Positions 35,359 to 44,252 of a stretch of DNA of 64,000 nucleotides are shown here, in pieces. The first letter of the stretch is position 1. Each line of letters opens with the position of its first letter. The DNA comes from Agromyces albus (GTDB taxonomy: Bacteria > Actinomycetota > Actinomycetes > Actinomycetales > Microbacteriaceae). The translations under genes were made by a program, and so were the position numbers. The notes below the pieces were generated by a model that was not told where the DNA came from, did not search any database, and saw nothing but the letters and a program-made list of their open reading frames with translations. The stretch covers positions 3,720,001 through 3,784,000 of the forward strand of contig NZ_JAUSWX010000001.1 in assembly GCF_030815405.1 (NCBI RefSeq). The letters are read 5' to 3'.

Positions 35359-36438
35359 TCATCCTTGCAGCACGGCGGGGAGCGCGGAAGGCTCGACGCC
35401 CCACGACTCGAGAATGAGCCGCGCGTTGTGCTCCTGGCTGCCCAGGTAGGTCTCGCCATCGGTGCCTGCGGCACCGAGCGAGTCCCCATAGAGTGCGTCC
35501 TCGCCGGAGTAGACCTTCACTCCGGATTCGGTCGCGATGGTCTCGGCGGCCTCGGGCGAGATCGATGCCTCGGAGAACACGGCCTTGACGCCCGTCTCGC
35601 GGATCTTGACGACGAGCTCGTCGATCTCGGCGGCGCTCGGCTCGGCGTTGTCGTCGAATCCGGGGATGACGCTTCCGACGAAGGTGAGGTCGTACGCGGC
35701 GACGAAGTAGGTGAACGCGTCGTGGTTCGTCACGAGCAGTCGCTGCTCGACCGGCACCGTGGCGACGTTCTCCTCGATCCAGTCGTCGAGGGCGGTGAGC
35801 TTGTCGAGGTAGGCCGACTCGTTCGCCTCGACCGTTGCGGAGTCGATTCCGGGCACTGCGGCGAGGCCGTGGGCGATGTTCTCGACCATGTGCTCGGCGA
35901 GCTCGGGATCGGTCCAGATGTGCGGGTTGCCCTCGGCGTGCTCGTCGTCGGCGTGCTCCTCCTCTTCGCCGTGCTCCTCGGCCTCGTCGGCGTGCGCCTC
36001 TTCCTCAGCGCCCTCGTCGGCGTGCGCCTCGTGGTCATCGGTGCCGAAGAGCTCGATGCCGGAGCTCGCGTCGATGAGCTCGCCGTCGAAGCCCGAGGCC
36101 TGCACCGCGTCGTCGAGCCAGCTCTCGAGTCCGGCACCGTTCACGACGAGCGCGTCGGCCTCGGTGAGGGCGAGCAGCTGGGCTGCCGACGGGTCGAAGC
36201 CGTGGGCGCTCTGTCCGGCTGAGAGCAACTGGGTGACCTCGGCGCCATCACCCACGAGTTCTCGCGTGAAGTCGCCCACCTGTGTGGTCGTCGCGACGAT
36301 CTTGGCACCGCCGTCAGCACCGTCGCCGGATGCCGCCGTAGCAGCGCATCCGGTGAGCGCGAGCGCCCCGGCTGCCAGCATCGCGACTCCCGCAATGGGC
36401 GCAAGCGGGCGGCGGAACTCAGCGTGGCGTCGTCTCAT
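35359..36438 (-). CDS. znuA: Zinc ABC transporter substrate-binding lipoprotein (ZnuA-like)
   Basis: A 359-residue cluster A-I metal-binding lipoprotein. Signal: MRRRHAEFRR, hydrophobic stretch, lipobox LTGC with Cys at about residue 31. The protein has GAGLESWLDDAVQA, then a long His/Asp/Glu-rich loop (from DDHEAHADEGAEEE to DDEHAEGNPHIW, about residues 133-178) typical of zinc-binding ZnuA, followed by TNHDAFTYFVAAYDL and FSEASISPEAAETIATE. It is first in the znu-zur operon; a Zur-like box lies 20-36 bases upstream. Manganese or iron are less likely because of the His-rich loop. Confidence 0.92.
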   Translation of the reverse strand: MRRRHAEFRRPLAPIAGVAMLAAGALALTGCAATAASGDGADGGAKIVATTTQVGDFTRELVGDGAEVTQLLSAGQSAHGFDPSAAQLLALTEADALVVNGAGLESWLDDAVQASGFDGELIDASSGIELFGTDDHEAHADEGAEEEAHADEAEEHGEEEEHADDEHAEGNPHIWTDPELAEHMVENIAHGLAAVPGIDSATVEANESAYLDKLTALDDWIEENVATVPVEQRLLVTNHDAFTYFVAAYDLTFVGSVIPGFDDNAEPSAAEIDELVVKIRETGVKAVFSEASISPEAAETIATESGVKVYSGEDALYGDSLGAAGTDGETYLGSQEHNARLILESWGVEPSALPAVLQG

Positions 36439-36457
36439 GTCACCGACGCTACGCTTA

Positions 36458-36474
36458 TTGATAATGGTTGTCAA
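36458..36474. promoter_or_regulatory. Zur-like box upstream of znuA
   Basis: TTGATAATGGTTGTCAA is an inverted repeat of two 7-base arms around TGG with one mismatch, 20 bases before the znuA-type start codon. Base composition stands out against the GC-rich surroundings. It resembles actinobacterial Zur/Fur boxes; binding is inferred from the zur gene in the operon. Confidence 0.7.
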
Positions 36475-36588
36475 AATCACGAAAATGAAGGCGGCTCTCC
36501 ATCTCGTGAGAATGCAACGCGAGGTACCTGACGGCATTCCCCCGATCCTGTGGAAAGGGTCTGGCAAGTGTCGTACCGACGTGCGAGA

Positions 36589-37083
36589 GTGAAGCCCGTG
36601 GATACGACGACAAGCCCGCTGACGTTGCATCCGTTCACCCTCGCCGATGCCATGCGCGTGCTCTCGGGCGAGGTCGACCCGCATGACGGGTGGGAGGGCG
36701 GCTACGCCTTCACCGACGAGCCCGAGCTCCTCAGCGCCTTCGTGCAGACCGTGCGCGACAGCGGCGATCCCGCGCCATTCGGGCCCTATCTCGTGCGGCG
36801 CGGCGAACACGGCGCCGCCATCGGCGGGGTCAACCTGTTCGGCCCGCCGAGCGCCGACGGCGTCGTCGAGTTCGACTTCGGCCTCGTTCCCGCCGTGCGC
36901 GGCCAGGGCCTCGCGCTGCATATCGTGCAGGCGACCATCGCCCTCGCCCGCTCGGCTGGCGCAGCCATTGCTCGTGCCGAGACCGAGATCGCCAACCTGC
37001 CGGCCCGCCGAACGCTCGAGCACGCCGGCATGGTCGAGACCCGGCGCTCCAAGGCGGCAATCACCTATGAGATCCGTCTCTGA
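36589..37083 (+). CDS. GNAT-family N-acetyltransferase
   Basis: A 164-residue acetyltransferase of the RimJ/RimL-like GNAT type. It shows HPFTLADAMRVLSG, GPYLVRRGEHGAAIGGVNLFG, VVEFDFGLVPAVRGQGLALHIVQATIALARS (motif A with the RxxGxG/A acetyl-CoA loop) and TLEHAGMVETRR. The start is uncertain: GTG at 36589 or 36598, neither with a good ribosome binding site. It is divergent from the znu operon. A second, truncated GNAT gene overlaps its 3' end. The substrate is unknown. Confidence 0.82.
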   Translation: MKPVDTTTSPLTLHPFTLADAMRVLSGEVDPHDGWEGGYAFTDEPELLSAFVQTVRDSGDPAPFGPYLVRRGEHGAAIGGVNLFGPPSADGVVEFDFGLVPAVRGQGLALHIVQATIALARSAGAAIARAETEIANLPARRTLEHAGMVETRRSKAAITYEIRL

Positions 37084-37405
37084 GCCCTTCCCAGCGGATG
37101 CGTCGAGCGGTACGGGGACCGACCTGCGGGTGATCCGCACCGATCGGCTCCAGCTCGTGCCCTACACGACGGCACACGCACGACGCCTCCTCGACGGCGA
37201 CCCGCACGACGACACGTGGGCGCCCGGATATCCGACCGACGACGAGCTCGATGTCGCACGGATGTATCTCAGCCTCATCAGGTCGCACGGCGACCCCACG
37301 CCCTTCGCGCCGTATGTCATCCGACTCGACCGCGACGAACGTGCCATCGGCGGGTTCGGCTTCTTCGGTCCTCCCGACGACGACGGTTTCGTGGAGTTCG
37401 GCTGA
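37067..37405 (+). pseudogene. Truncated GNAT acetyltransferase paralogue
   Basis: The frame from ATG 37067 encodes 112 residues: RTDRLQLVPYTTAHARRLLDGDPHDDTW, then PFAPYVIRLDRDERAIGGFGFFGPPDDDGFVEFG and a stop. It aligns with the first half of the upstream GNAT gene (GPYLVRRGEHGAAIGG...DGVVEFDFG), but ends just where the acetyl-CoA-binding half should begin. The DNA beyond it shows no remnant of that half before the convergent E2 gene ends at 37478. It overlaps the upstream GNAT by 17 bases. This is a tandem duplicate that lost its catalytic half, probably by deletion, or a GNAT relic. Confidence 0.75.
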
Positions 37406-37477
37406 CGTCAGCGGGGGAGAGGCGACCCGGGTCGAGAGGACGAGGCGCGCAGAACACCGGCCCCGATCCGACCCCGA

Positions 37478-38899
37478 TCACTCGAGCAGCAGCGCCGGCT
37501 CCTCGATGATCGACGCGACGTCGGCGAGGAAGCGGCTCGCGACGTCGCCGTCGACGACCCGGTGGTCGAACGAGGCGCCGATCGTCGTGACGAATCGCGG
37601 GCGCACCTCGCCGTCGACGACCCACGGCTTCTGCTTGATCGTGCCGAGCGCCACGATCGCGACCTCGCCCGGGTTCAGGATCGGCGTGCCGGTGTCCATG
37701 CCGAAGACGCCGATGTTCGTGATGGTGATCGTGCCGCCCTGCATCTCGGCGGGCTGCGTCTTGCCCTCGCGAGCCGTGAGCGTGAGCTGTTCGAGCGCGG
37801 CGGCGAGCTCCACGAGCGTCATCGCCTGCGCCTCCTTGACGTTCGGGACGAGCAGACCGCGGGGGGTCGCCGCGGCGATGCCGAGATTGACGTAGTGCTT
37901 GACGATGATCTCGCTGTCGGTCCACTGCGCGTTCACCGTCGGGTTGCGGCGCACCGCCCAGATCATGGCCTTCGCCATGATGAGCAGCGGCGACACCTTC
38001 ACGCCCGCGTAGTCGGGGGAGGCCTTCAGTCGCTTCAGGTACTCCATCGTGCGACTCGCGTCGACGTCGACGAACACACTCACATGAGGTGCCTGGAATG
38101 CACTCTGCACCATGGCGTTGGCGATCGCCTTGCGAACGCCCTTCACCGGAATGCGGTCCTCGCGGCCTTCCGGCCATTCGGGAGTCTGGATGTTGCGGAA
38201 GACGCTGGCCTGGCTTGCCTCGCGAATCACGTCGTCGCGCGTGATGTCGCCGATTGGTCCGGTGGGGGCGACCCGCGAGAGGTCGACGCCGAGGTCTTTC
38301 GCAAGCTTGCGGATCGGTGGCTTCGCGATCACCGGAAGTCGCGGTCCGGGAGCGGATGCCGCGGCGGGAGCGGGTGCGGCCGGGGCTGCAGCCACAGCCG
38401 GCGCCGGCGCCGCGGGAGCCGCCGCGGGCGGCGGGGGAGTGGGTGCTGTGAAGTTCTCGTGCGCTCCACCGGGAGACGGATGACGCCGCCGGCGAGTCGC
38501 CGAGGGGCCCGAGCTGCCGTGTCCGACGAGCACGGCGCCGCCGCCCTCCTCGGCCGCCGGTGCAGCAGGCACCGCGGGAGCGGGAGCCGCTGCGGGCGCG
38601 GCGGCAGGCGCGGCGGCTGCAGCAGGCGCCGGCGCCGACACATCCGTCGACTCCCCGGCATCCGTCTGGATCACCAGGATCGGCGTACCGACGTTGACGG
38701 TGTTGCCCTCGTCGACGAGTAGCTCGGAGACGACGCCCTCGAAGGCGCTCGGCAGCTCGACGAGCGATTTCGCCGTCTCGATCTCGACGAATACCTGGTC
38801 GAGCGCGATCCGATCGCCGGGGGCGACGCGCCATTGCACGATCTCGGCCTCGGTGAGTCCTTCACCGACGTCGGGCAGCGGGAATCGGATCTCGCTCAT
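37478..38899 (-). CDS. bkdC: Branched-chain 2-oxoacid dehydrogenase E2 (dihydrolipoamide acyltransferase)
   Basis: A 473-residue E2. It has one N-terminal lipoyl domain ([17 protein letters not shown], lipoylated Lys at about residue 44), long Ala/Pro-rich linkers, a peripheral subunit-binding domain ([21 protein letters not shown]...ITRDDV), and the catalytic domain ending in [10 protein letters not shown] with the active His and Asp. One lipoyl domain and position behind E1-alpha/beta favour a branched-chain 2-oxoacid (or generic 2-oxoacid) complex over the actinobacterial pyruvate dehydrogenase, which uses a fused AceE. It follows E1-beta by 36 bases. No E3 (lpd) gene is in this window. 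Confidence 0.9.
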   Translation of the reverse strand: MSEIRFPLPDVGEGLTEAEIVQWRVAPGDRIALDQVFVEIETAKSLVELPSAFEGVVSELLVDEGNTVNVGTPILVIQTDAGESTDVSAPAPAAAAAPAAAPAAAPAPAVPAAPAAEEGGGAVLVGHGSSGPSATRRRRHPSPGGAHENFTAPTPPPPAAAPAAPAPAVAAAPAAPAPAAASAPGPRLPVIAKPPIRKLAKDLGVDLSRVAPTGPIGDITRDDVIREASQASVFRNIQTPEWPEGREDRIPVKGVRKAIANAMVQSAFQAPHVSVFVDVDASRTMEYLKRLKASPDYAGVKVSPLLIMAKAMIWAVRRNPTVNAQWTDSEIIVKHYVNLGIAAATPRGLLVPNVKEAQAMTLVELAAALEQLTLTAREGKTQPAEMQGGTITITNIGVFGMDTGTPILNPGEVAIVALGTIKQKPWVVDGEVRPRFVTTIGASFDHRVVDGDVASRFLADVASIIEEPALLLE

Positions 38900-38935
38900 C
38901 TCACGCCTCTCTCAGGTCGCGGCCGGAGCCGCAGG

Positions 38936-40081
38936 TCAATATGCCAGTGCGCGGTCGACGGCCTCGAGCACCCGGTCGGGGCTCGGCAGGTACTCGCTCT
39001 CGAGCGCGGCCGGAGGGAATGGGGTGTCGAAGCTCGAGACCCGCAGCACGGGTGCCTCGAGGGAGTAGAACGCCCGCTCGGCGACGGTGGCGGCGACCTC
39101 GGAGCCGATGCTCACGTTGCCGTAGGCCTCTTGGGCGACGATGAGTCGCCCGGTGCGATGGACCGAGTCGAGCAGCGGGCCGTAGTCGATGGGGGAGAGC
39201 GAGCGCAGGTCGACGACCTCGAGGCTCCGTCCCTCTTGGGCGGCGATGTCGGCAGCCTGCAGCAGGGTGGCGACCATCGCGCCGTGGCCGACGACCGTGA
39301 CATCCGTGCCCTCGCGCACGATGCGGCTCGCGTGCAGCGGCAGGCCGGCGTGCGCTTGGTCGACGGGGCCCTTCGGCCAGTACCGGCTCTTCGGCTCGAA
39401 GAACAGCACGGGGTCGTTCGAGGCGATCGCCTCCTGGATCATCCAGTACGCGTCGTGCGGATTCGACGGACTCACCACGCGCAGGCCCGGCGTATGGGCG
39501 AAGTACGCCTCGGGGCTCTCCTGGTGGTGCTCGATCGATCCGATGTGTCCGCCGTAGGGCACCCGGATCACGATGGGCATCGACGCGGTGCCGTTGTGGC
39601 GCACCGTGACGCGAGCGAGCTGCGTGGTGATCTGGTCGAAGGCGGGGAAGATGAAGCCGTCGAACTGGATCTCGATGACGGGCCGATAGCCGCGCATTGC
39701 GAGGCCGATCGCGGTGCCGACGATGCCCGATTCCGCGAGCGGCGTGTCGAGCACTCGCTTGTCGCCGAACTCCGCCTGGAGCCCCTCGGTCACACGGAAC
39801 ACGCCGCCGAGCGGGCCGATGTCCTCGCCCATGAGCAGCACCTTCTCGTCGGCGCGCATCGCCTCGCGGAGGCCGGCGGTGATCGCCTTCGCGAGCGAGA
39901 GCGTCTGCACGCCCGGCACGCCCCGTTCGGTCGGAGGCGCAGCGGATGCCGCGGCGGCGGTGTCGGTCGAGGCAGCGTCGGTCGCCGTGGTCTCGCTCGC
40001 GGCGGACTGCGTCTCGAGACCCTCGGCGGACCCCTGTGTGGCATCCGTCACCCGGAGCTCCTCTTCGGTTCGTGCGTTCAT
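38936..40081 (-). CDS. bkdB: 2-oxoacid dehydrogenase E1 beta subunit
   Basis: A 381-residue transketolase-type E1 beta. After an unusual Ala/Thr/Ser-rich N-terminal tail of about 55 residues (MNARTEEELRVTDATQ... AAAASAAPPT), the family start TLSLAKAITAGLREAM leads to GEDIGPLGGVFRVTEGL, FGDKRVLDTPLAESGIVGTAIG, YGGHIGSIEHHQESPEAYFAHTPGL and the C-terminal SFDTPFPPAALESEYLPS. The ATG at 40079-40081 overlaps the E1-alpha stop by 4 bases (ATGA), so it is coupled. With E1-alpha it makes the thiamine-diphosphate decarboxylase. The tail may be a flexible docking segment or simply an upstream start. Confidence 0.9.
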   Translation of the reverse strand: MNARTEEELRVTDATQGSAEGLETQSAASETTATDAASTDTAAAASAAPPTERGVPGVQTLSLAKAITAGLREAMRADEKVLLMGEDIGPLGGVFRVTEGLQAEFGDKRVLDTPLAESGIVGTAIGLAMRGYRPVIEIQFDGFIFPAFDQITTQLARVTVRHNGTASMPIVIRVPYGGHIGSIEHHQESPEAYFAHTPGLRVVSPSNPHDAYWMIQEAIASNDPVLFFEPKSRYWPKGPVDQAHAGLPLHASRIVREGTDVTVVGHGAMVATLLQAADIAAQEGRSLEVVDLRSLSPIDYGPLLDSVHRTGRLIVAQEAYGNVSIGSEVAATVAERAFYSLEAPVLRVSSFDTPFPPAALESEYLPSPDRVLEAVDRALAY

Positions 40082-41214
40082 GCCGACGACCCGCCCTCGA
40101 AGCTCGACTCGTAGGCTTCGAGCCACTCGGACTGCTCGGTCATGAGCGGATGCGGCTCGCTGTACACGTGCTTGAAGATTACCTCGCGGGTCGGTGCGAC
40201 CACGTCGAGCGCCCGGCGGCGCAGGTCGGCGGCGACATCGGCCGCCTCACGATCAACGTCGTCGAAGAAGGCAGCGGATGCCCCGCGGCCCTCGAGCCAC
40301 GTGCGGTACCTCGTGATCGGGTCTCGCTGGGCCCAGTACTCGACCTCGTCGTCGGTGCGGTACTTCGTGGGGTCGTCGGCGGTGGTGTGCGCGCCCATGC
40401 GGTAGGTCTCGGCCTCGATGAGGCTCGGGCCCTCGCCCGCGCGCGCCTCCTCGAGGGACTGGCGGGTCACGGCGTAGCTCACGAGCACGTCGTTGCCGTC
40501 GATGCGCACGCCCGGCATGCCGAAACCGCCGCCCCGGAGGGAGAGAGGGCTGCGCGACTGCCGCGAGACCGGCACGGAGATCGCCCACTGGTTGTTCTGG
40601 ATGAAGAAGACCTGCGGTGTCTGGTAGCTCGCCGCGAACACGAGCGCCTCGCTCGCGTCGCCTTGCGAAGAGGCGCCGTCGCCGTAGTAGACGAGCACGG
40701 CGGCATCCGTCTCCGGGTCGCCGGTGGCCGTGGCGCCGTCGAACTGCAGGCCCATCGCGTAGCCCGTCGCGTGCAGGGTCTGCGAGGCCAGCACGAGCGT
40801 GTAGAGGTGGAAGTTGCCGTTCTCGGCGGGGTTCCAGCCGCCTAGCGTCGCCCCCCTGAGCAGCGCCAGGATGTTCACGGGATCGAGCCCGCGGATGATG
40901 CCGACGATGTGCTCGCGGTACGACGGGAACAGGTGGTCTTGCGGTCGGGCCGCGTGCGCCGAGCCGACCTGTGCGGCCTCCTGCCCGTGGCTCGGAACCC
41001 AGAGCGCCAGCTGGCCCTGCCGTTGCAGGTTCGCGCCGGCGATGTCGATGCGCCGGGAGATCGCCATGTCGCGGTAGAACCGCTCGAGCATGGTGTCGTC
41101 GAGTGCCTCGACGAGCGGGAGATAGGCCTCGGCCTCGGGCGTCGGTCGCAGCTCGCCGTCAGGGGTCAGGAGCTGGACCGTCGGTGCGGTGAAGTCTCTT
41201 TCTCGGGCAGACAC
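40078..41214 (-). CDS. bkdA: 2-oxoacid dehydrogenase E1 alpha subunit
   Basis: A 378-residue thiamine-diphosphate-dependent E1 alpha. It shows RRIDIAGANLQRQGQLALWVPSHGQEAAQVGSAHAA, FPSYREHIVGIIRG, the ThDP motif GDGASSQGDASEALVFAASYQTPQVFFIQNN (GDG...NN) and phosphorylation-loop-like YRMGAHTTADDPTKYR. The GTG at 41212-41214 has TAGCGT 6 bases upstream (possible own leaderless start). It lies 15 bases after the aminotransferase gene and heads the E1a-E1b-E2 set. Family members act on branched-chain oxoacids derived from Val, Leu and Ile. Confidence 0.92.
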   Translation of the reverse strand: MSARERDFTAPTVQLLTPDGELRPTPEAEAYLPLVEALDDTMLERFYRDMAISRRIDIAGANLQRQGQLALWVPSHGQEAAQVGSAHAARPQDHLFPSYREHIVGIIRGLDPVNILALLRGATLGGWNPAENGNFHLYTLVLASQTLHATGYAMGLQFDGATATGDPETDAAVLVYYGDGASSQGDASEALVFAASYQTPQVFFIQNNQWAISVPVSRQSRSPLSLRGGGFGMPGVRIDGNDVLVSYAVTRQSLEEARAGEGPSLIEAETYRMGAHTTADDPTKYRTDDEVEYWAQRDPITRYRTWLEGRGASAAFFDDVDREAADVAADLRRRALDVVAPTREVIFKHVYSEPHPLMTEQSEWLEAYESSFEGGSSA

Positions 41215-41229
41215 CGTTCCACGCTACAG

Positions 41230-42339
41230 CTATGAAGGGAGCTGTTCTTGTAAAGCCGGCACAAGCTCGCCGAGAATCCTGAGGAGGATATCTCCAGATT
41301 CCTCCTCGCCGATCGAGATCCGGATTCCCTCGGGCGGGAACGCGCGCGTGACGAGAGCGGCCTCGAACAGGCGATCAGCGACCTCGGCGGTCGCGGCTCC
41401 GGTGGGCAGCCAGACGAAGTTCCCGTGGGGCTCGGGCACCGGCCAGCCCTGCGCGAGGAGGGCCTCGTAAAGGCGCCTCCGACGCACGGTGATGGCCTCG
41501 ACTCGCTCGAGGAGCTCGGCTTCGGCGGCCGGCTCGAGCGAGGCGAGGGCACCGGCGGTGGACGCCGCCGTGACGCCGAGCGGGATCGCGGTGGACCGTG
41601 CGGCGTCGAGGATGCCGACCGGACCGACCGCGTAGCCGACGCGGAGGCCCGCGAGACCGTAGGCCTTCGAGAAGGTGCGCAGCACCACGAGGTTCGGGTA
41701 TCGGCCGATGAGCGAGCGCCCGTCGACGGATGCGTCGTCGCGCACGAACTCGATGTACGCCTCGTCGAGCAGCACGAGCAGGTCGGCGGGCACGGCGGCC
41801 ATGAACGCGTCGAACTCTGCCGCCGTGACGATGGTGCCCGTGGGATTGTTCGGCGAGCACACGATGGCGACGCGAGTGCGATCGGTGATCGCCGCGGCCA
41901 TCGCCTCGAGGTCGTGGCGGTGGTCGGGCTGGTTCGGCACGGTCACGCTCGTGGCGCCGGCGACGGCGACGAGCCCCGGATAGGCCTCGAACGAGCGCCA
42001 GGAGTAGACCACTTCGTCACCGGGCGCGGCGGCGGCCGCGATGAACTGGGCGAGGAGGGAGACGGATCCGGCACCCACGAGCACTTCGTCGGCGCTCACG
42101 CCGAATCGCGCGGCGAGCGCCTCGCGCAGGGGGAGGGCCGAGGCATCCGGGTACCGATTGATCTGCTTCGCCGACGATGAGATCGCCTCGATGACGGAGG
42201 GCAGCGGATCGAAGGGGTTCTCGTTGCTCGAGAGCTTGAACCCGTCGGCGGGCGCGGGACGGCCCTGGCGGTACGGCGGAAGGGCTGCGATCTCGGGGCG
42301 AAGGCGGACGCCTGCCCCTGTGGGCTCCGGTGCGGTCAC
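41230..42339 (-). CDS. Histidinol-phosphate aminotransferase-like (HisC/Pat) class I aminotransferase
   Basis: A 369-residue PLP-dependent aminotransferase of the HisC2/Pat subfamily. It has [82 protein letters not shown], and the PLP Lys in [20 protein letters not shown]. The GTG at 42337-42339 has TACGGT 7 bases ahead. It sits 15 bases upstream of the E1-alpha gene, so it may feed the dehydrogenase (transamination of a branched or aromatic amino acid) rather than serve histidine synthesis, since no other his gene is near. The true substrate is uncertain. Confidence 0.85.
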   Translation of the reverse strand: MTAPEPTGAGVRLRPEIAALPPYRQGRPAPADGFKLSSNENPFDPLPSVIEAISSSAKQINRYPDASALPLREALAARFGVSADEVLVGAGSVSLLAQFIAAAAAPGDEVVYSWRSFEAYPGLVAVAGATSVTVPNQPDHRHDLEAMAAAITDRTRVAIVCSPNNPTGTIVTAAEFDAFMAAVPADLLVLLDEAYIEFVRDDASVDGRSLIGRYPNLVVLRTFSKAYGLAGLRVGYAVGPVGILDAARSTAIPLGVTAASTAGALASLEPAAEAELLERVEAITVRRRRLYEALLAQGWPVPEPHGNFVWLPTGAATAEVADRLFEAALVTRAFPPEGIRISIGEEESGDILLRILGELVPALQEQLPS

Positions 42340-42391
42340 GGATTCCACCGTACCCCTTCGCACCGCCGCGGCGTTCTGCCAGAGTTGAGCC

Positions 42392-42784
42392 ATGCGGTTC
42401 ATCGTCAAGGTCATCGTCGTCGCATTCGCCCTGTGGCTCACGACGTTCATCGTCGCGGGCGTGAACGTGGTGCCCTATGAGGACACCACCATCGCCACGG
42501 TGCTCACGTACCTGCTGATCGCGCTCATCTTCGGGCTCGTCAATGCCATCGTGGGCACGTTCATCAGGGTCATCGCATTCCCGCTCTACGTGCTCACGCT
42601 CGGCCTGATCTCCTTCATCGTGAACGGCCTGCTGCTCCTGCTCGTCGCGTGGATCAGCGACCTCATGGGCTTCGGGCTCGTCATCGAAGGCTTCTGGTGG
42701 GGCGTGCTCGGCGCGCTCGTGATGGGCATCGTCAGCTGGCTCATCGGCCTCATCGTTCGGCCGTCGTCGTCGTCGAGCGACTGA
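42392..42784 (+). CDS. Phage holin family 4 (DUF) membrane protein
   Basis: A 130-residue protein with four membrane helices (residues about 2-22, 30-53, 58-82, 93-116) and little else. It starts [26 protein letters not shown], matching the mycobacterial 4-TMS phage holin superfamily (PF04020 type), which despite its name is chromosomal and widespread. The ATG follows a weak GAG-TTGAGCC. It is divergent from the aminotransferase gene. Its 3' end overlaps that of the convergent alpha/beta-hydrolase gene by 35 bases. No role in lysis is implied. Confidence 0.85.
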   Translation: MRFIVKVIVVAFALWLTTFIVAGVNVVPYEDTTIATVLTYLLIALIFGLVNAIVGTFIRVIAFPLYVLTLGLISFIVNGLLLLLVAWISDLMGFGLVIEGFWWGVLGALVMGIVSWLIGLIVRPSSSSSD

Positions 42785-44252
42785 GGTCGCGACTGGCCAC
42801 CCACTCGGTCGAACGGCCTTCGCCGTCACCGGCGACGTCGGCGACGAGCGCGCGGAACCCGGTGAGCCGCTCCTCTTCGGACTCGTCGGCGAGTGCTGCC
42901 GTCTCGCGGTAGCGCGAGAGCTCGTGCGCGGGCAGCAGCGAGGAGTACTCCGCGTTGGCCTCGAGCACGCTGCGTGAGACGATCGTGCGCTGGTCGGACG
43001 GATGCCCCGCACCGCCGACCGCCGGAACGAGATCCTCCTCGTGCTCGATCGAGAGCATCCGCACGTCCTCGCGCAGCTCGGCCGAGGCGACCGGACTGCC
43101 GAGGCTCAGGACACCCACGGTGTTGAGCTCGGGATCGCCGGCGAGGCTCGCCGCAATGACGCCGCCACCGGAATGGCCGACCGCGAGCAGCGGTTCACCC
43201 GGCGCGATGCCGGCATCAGCCATCGCCTGGCGCACCGCCCGCTCGCCGGCGCCCGAGTCCGCACCGGCGAACCGGAGGTCGTCGAGCGCGGAGTCGTCGG
43301 CGATGCCGTGCACGTTCGACGTCATGTCGAAGGGCTGCTCGCCGGCGACGAGCCCGGCTTCGATCGTGCCGCTGATGTAGACGATCCAGCGCGCGTCGCC
43401 CGGCGGGCCGTAGCGCTCGATGCGGATCTGCGTGTCGCCGCTCGCGGGCACGCGCTGCGCGAGGTCGCCGACGCCGCTCGGGGCCGCCACCGAGCGGCCG
43501 GGGTCGGGCGGGCCTGCCCTGCCATCGCCGGCGGCGCCGGGAGAGGAGGGGCTCACTCCGACGCGGGACACCTGCACCGGCCCGTCGACGAGCAGCCGGC
43601 CACCGGCGAGTCCGAGTCCGCCGGCGAGCGCGAGCAGCACCGAGGCGCTCTCGGGCGCACCGACCCGGGTGCCGATCGGGGCCGTGGTGCTCGGCAGGTG
43701 GAGGAGCCCGGCAGTGAACTCGTCGGCGGAATCCGCAGCGGCGCGAACGAGCCGCACGAAGGCCGGGTCGGAGAGGAGCTCGCGGCGCTCGGCCAGCCAC
43801 GCCGCGGCCGGCGTCTGCCCCATGCCGAAGAGCGACGCCAGGCCCTGCCCGGCCGCGCCGGCGAGCCCGACGCCGACAATCGCCGGCGCGAACCACCCCA
43901 GCGTCCACGCGCCGAACCGGCCGCCCGCCGCCCAGAGGGCATCGATCATGCGTTCCGTGGCGCCATACCGCTCGGCGCTCTCGATGAGGGATGCCCGAAG
44001 CCGGCCGGCCTGCTCGCCTGCCTCCGCGAGGCGCCACGTCGTGACCTGCAACTGCCAGCCCGGAGCCAGGCCCCCACCTACCCGCGGCTCGTCGAGGTCG
44101 AGGTCGAGCAGGCCTCTCCAGATCACGCCCACGCGCTCCGACCAATCGGTCGTGACGGTCTCGACGGCGCCGAGCCGCACGGCGTCGACGAAGAGCTCGT
44201 CGGTCGCGACGGCGGTCGATCCCCCGCCGGAGACGTTCAGCGAGTCGTCCAT
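42750..44252 (-). CDS. Alpha/beta-hydrolase domain protein with N-terminal helical region
   Basis: A 500-residue protein. The N-terminal 200 residues are helical and include WQLQVTTWRLAEAGEQAGRLRASLIESAERYG and a glycine-rich hydrophobic segment WFAPAIVGVGLAGAAGQGLASLFGMG. The C-terminal part from about residue 280 is an alpha/beta-hydrolase/lipase-like domain with the nucleophile elbow AVGHSGGGVIAASLAGD and a later Asp/His (EHEEDLVPAVGG). No signal peptide is seen. The ATG overlaps the end of the upstream WXG-like gene by 16 bases. I do not recognise a named family; the helical N-terminus with a small helical partner resembles ESX/T7SS-type substrates, but no secretion gene is in view. Confidence 0.75.
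   Translation of the reverse strand: MDDSLNVSGGGSTAVATDELFVDAVRLGAVETVTTDWSERVGVIWRGLLDLDLDEPRVGGGLAPGWQLQVTTWRLAEAGEQAGRLRASLIESAERYGATERMIDALWAAGGRFGAWTLGWFAPAIVGVGLAGAAGQGLASLFGMGQTPAAAWLAERRELLSDPAFVRLVRAAADSADEFTAGLLHLPSTTAPIGTRVGAPESASVLLALAGGLGLAGGRLLVDGPVQVSRVGVSPSSPGAAGDGRAGPPDPGRSVAAPSGVGDLAQRVPASGDTQIRIERYGPPGDARWIVYISGTIEAGLVAGEQPFDMTSNVHGIADDSALDDLRFAGADSGAGERAVRQAMADAGIAPGEPLLAVGHSGGGVIAASLAGDPELNTVGVLSLGSPVASAELREDVRMLSIEHEEDLVPAVGGAGHPSDQRTIVSRSVLEANAEYSSLLPAHELSRYRETAALADESEEERLTGFRALVADVAGDGEGRSTEWVASRDLSRSTTTTAER

Noticed and set aside
38936..41214. Assignment as pyruvate dehydrogenase
   Set aside because: Actinobacteria usually use a single-chain AceE for pyruvate; a split E1-alpha/E1-beta with an E2 of one lipoyl domain fits a branched-chain 2-oxoacid complex better, though not proven.
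41230..42339. Firm assignment as histidinol-phosphate aminotransferase HisC
   Set aside because: No other histidine gene is nearby and it lies directly ahead of a 2-oxoacid dehydrogenase, so only the subfamily is claimed.
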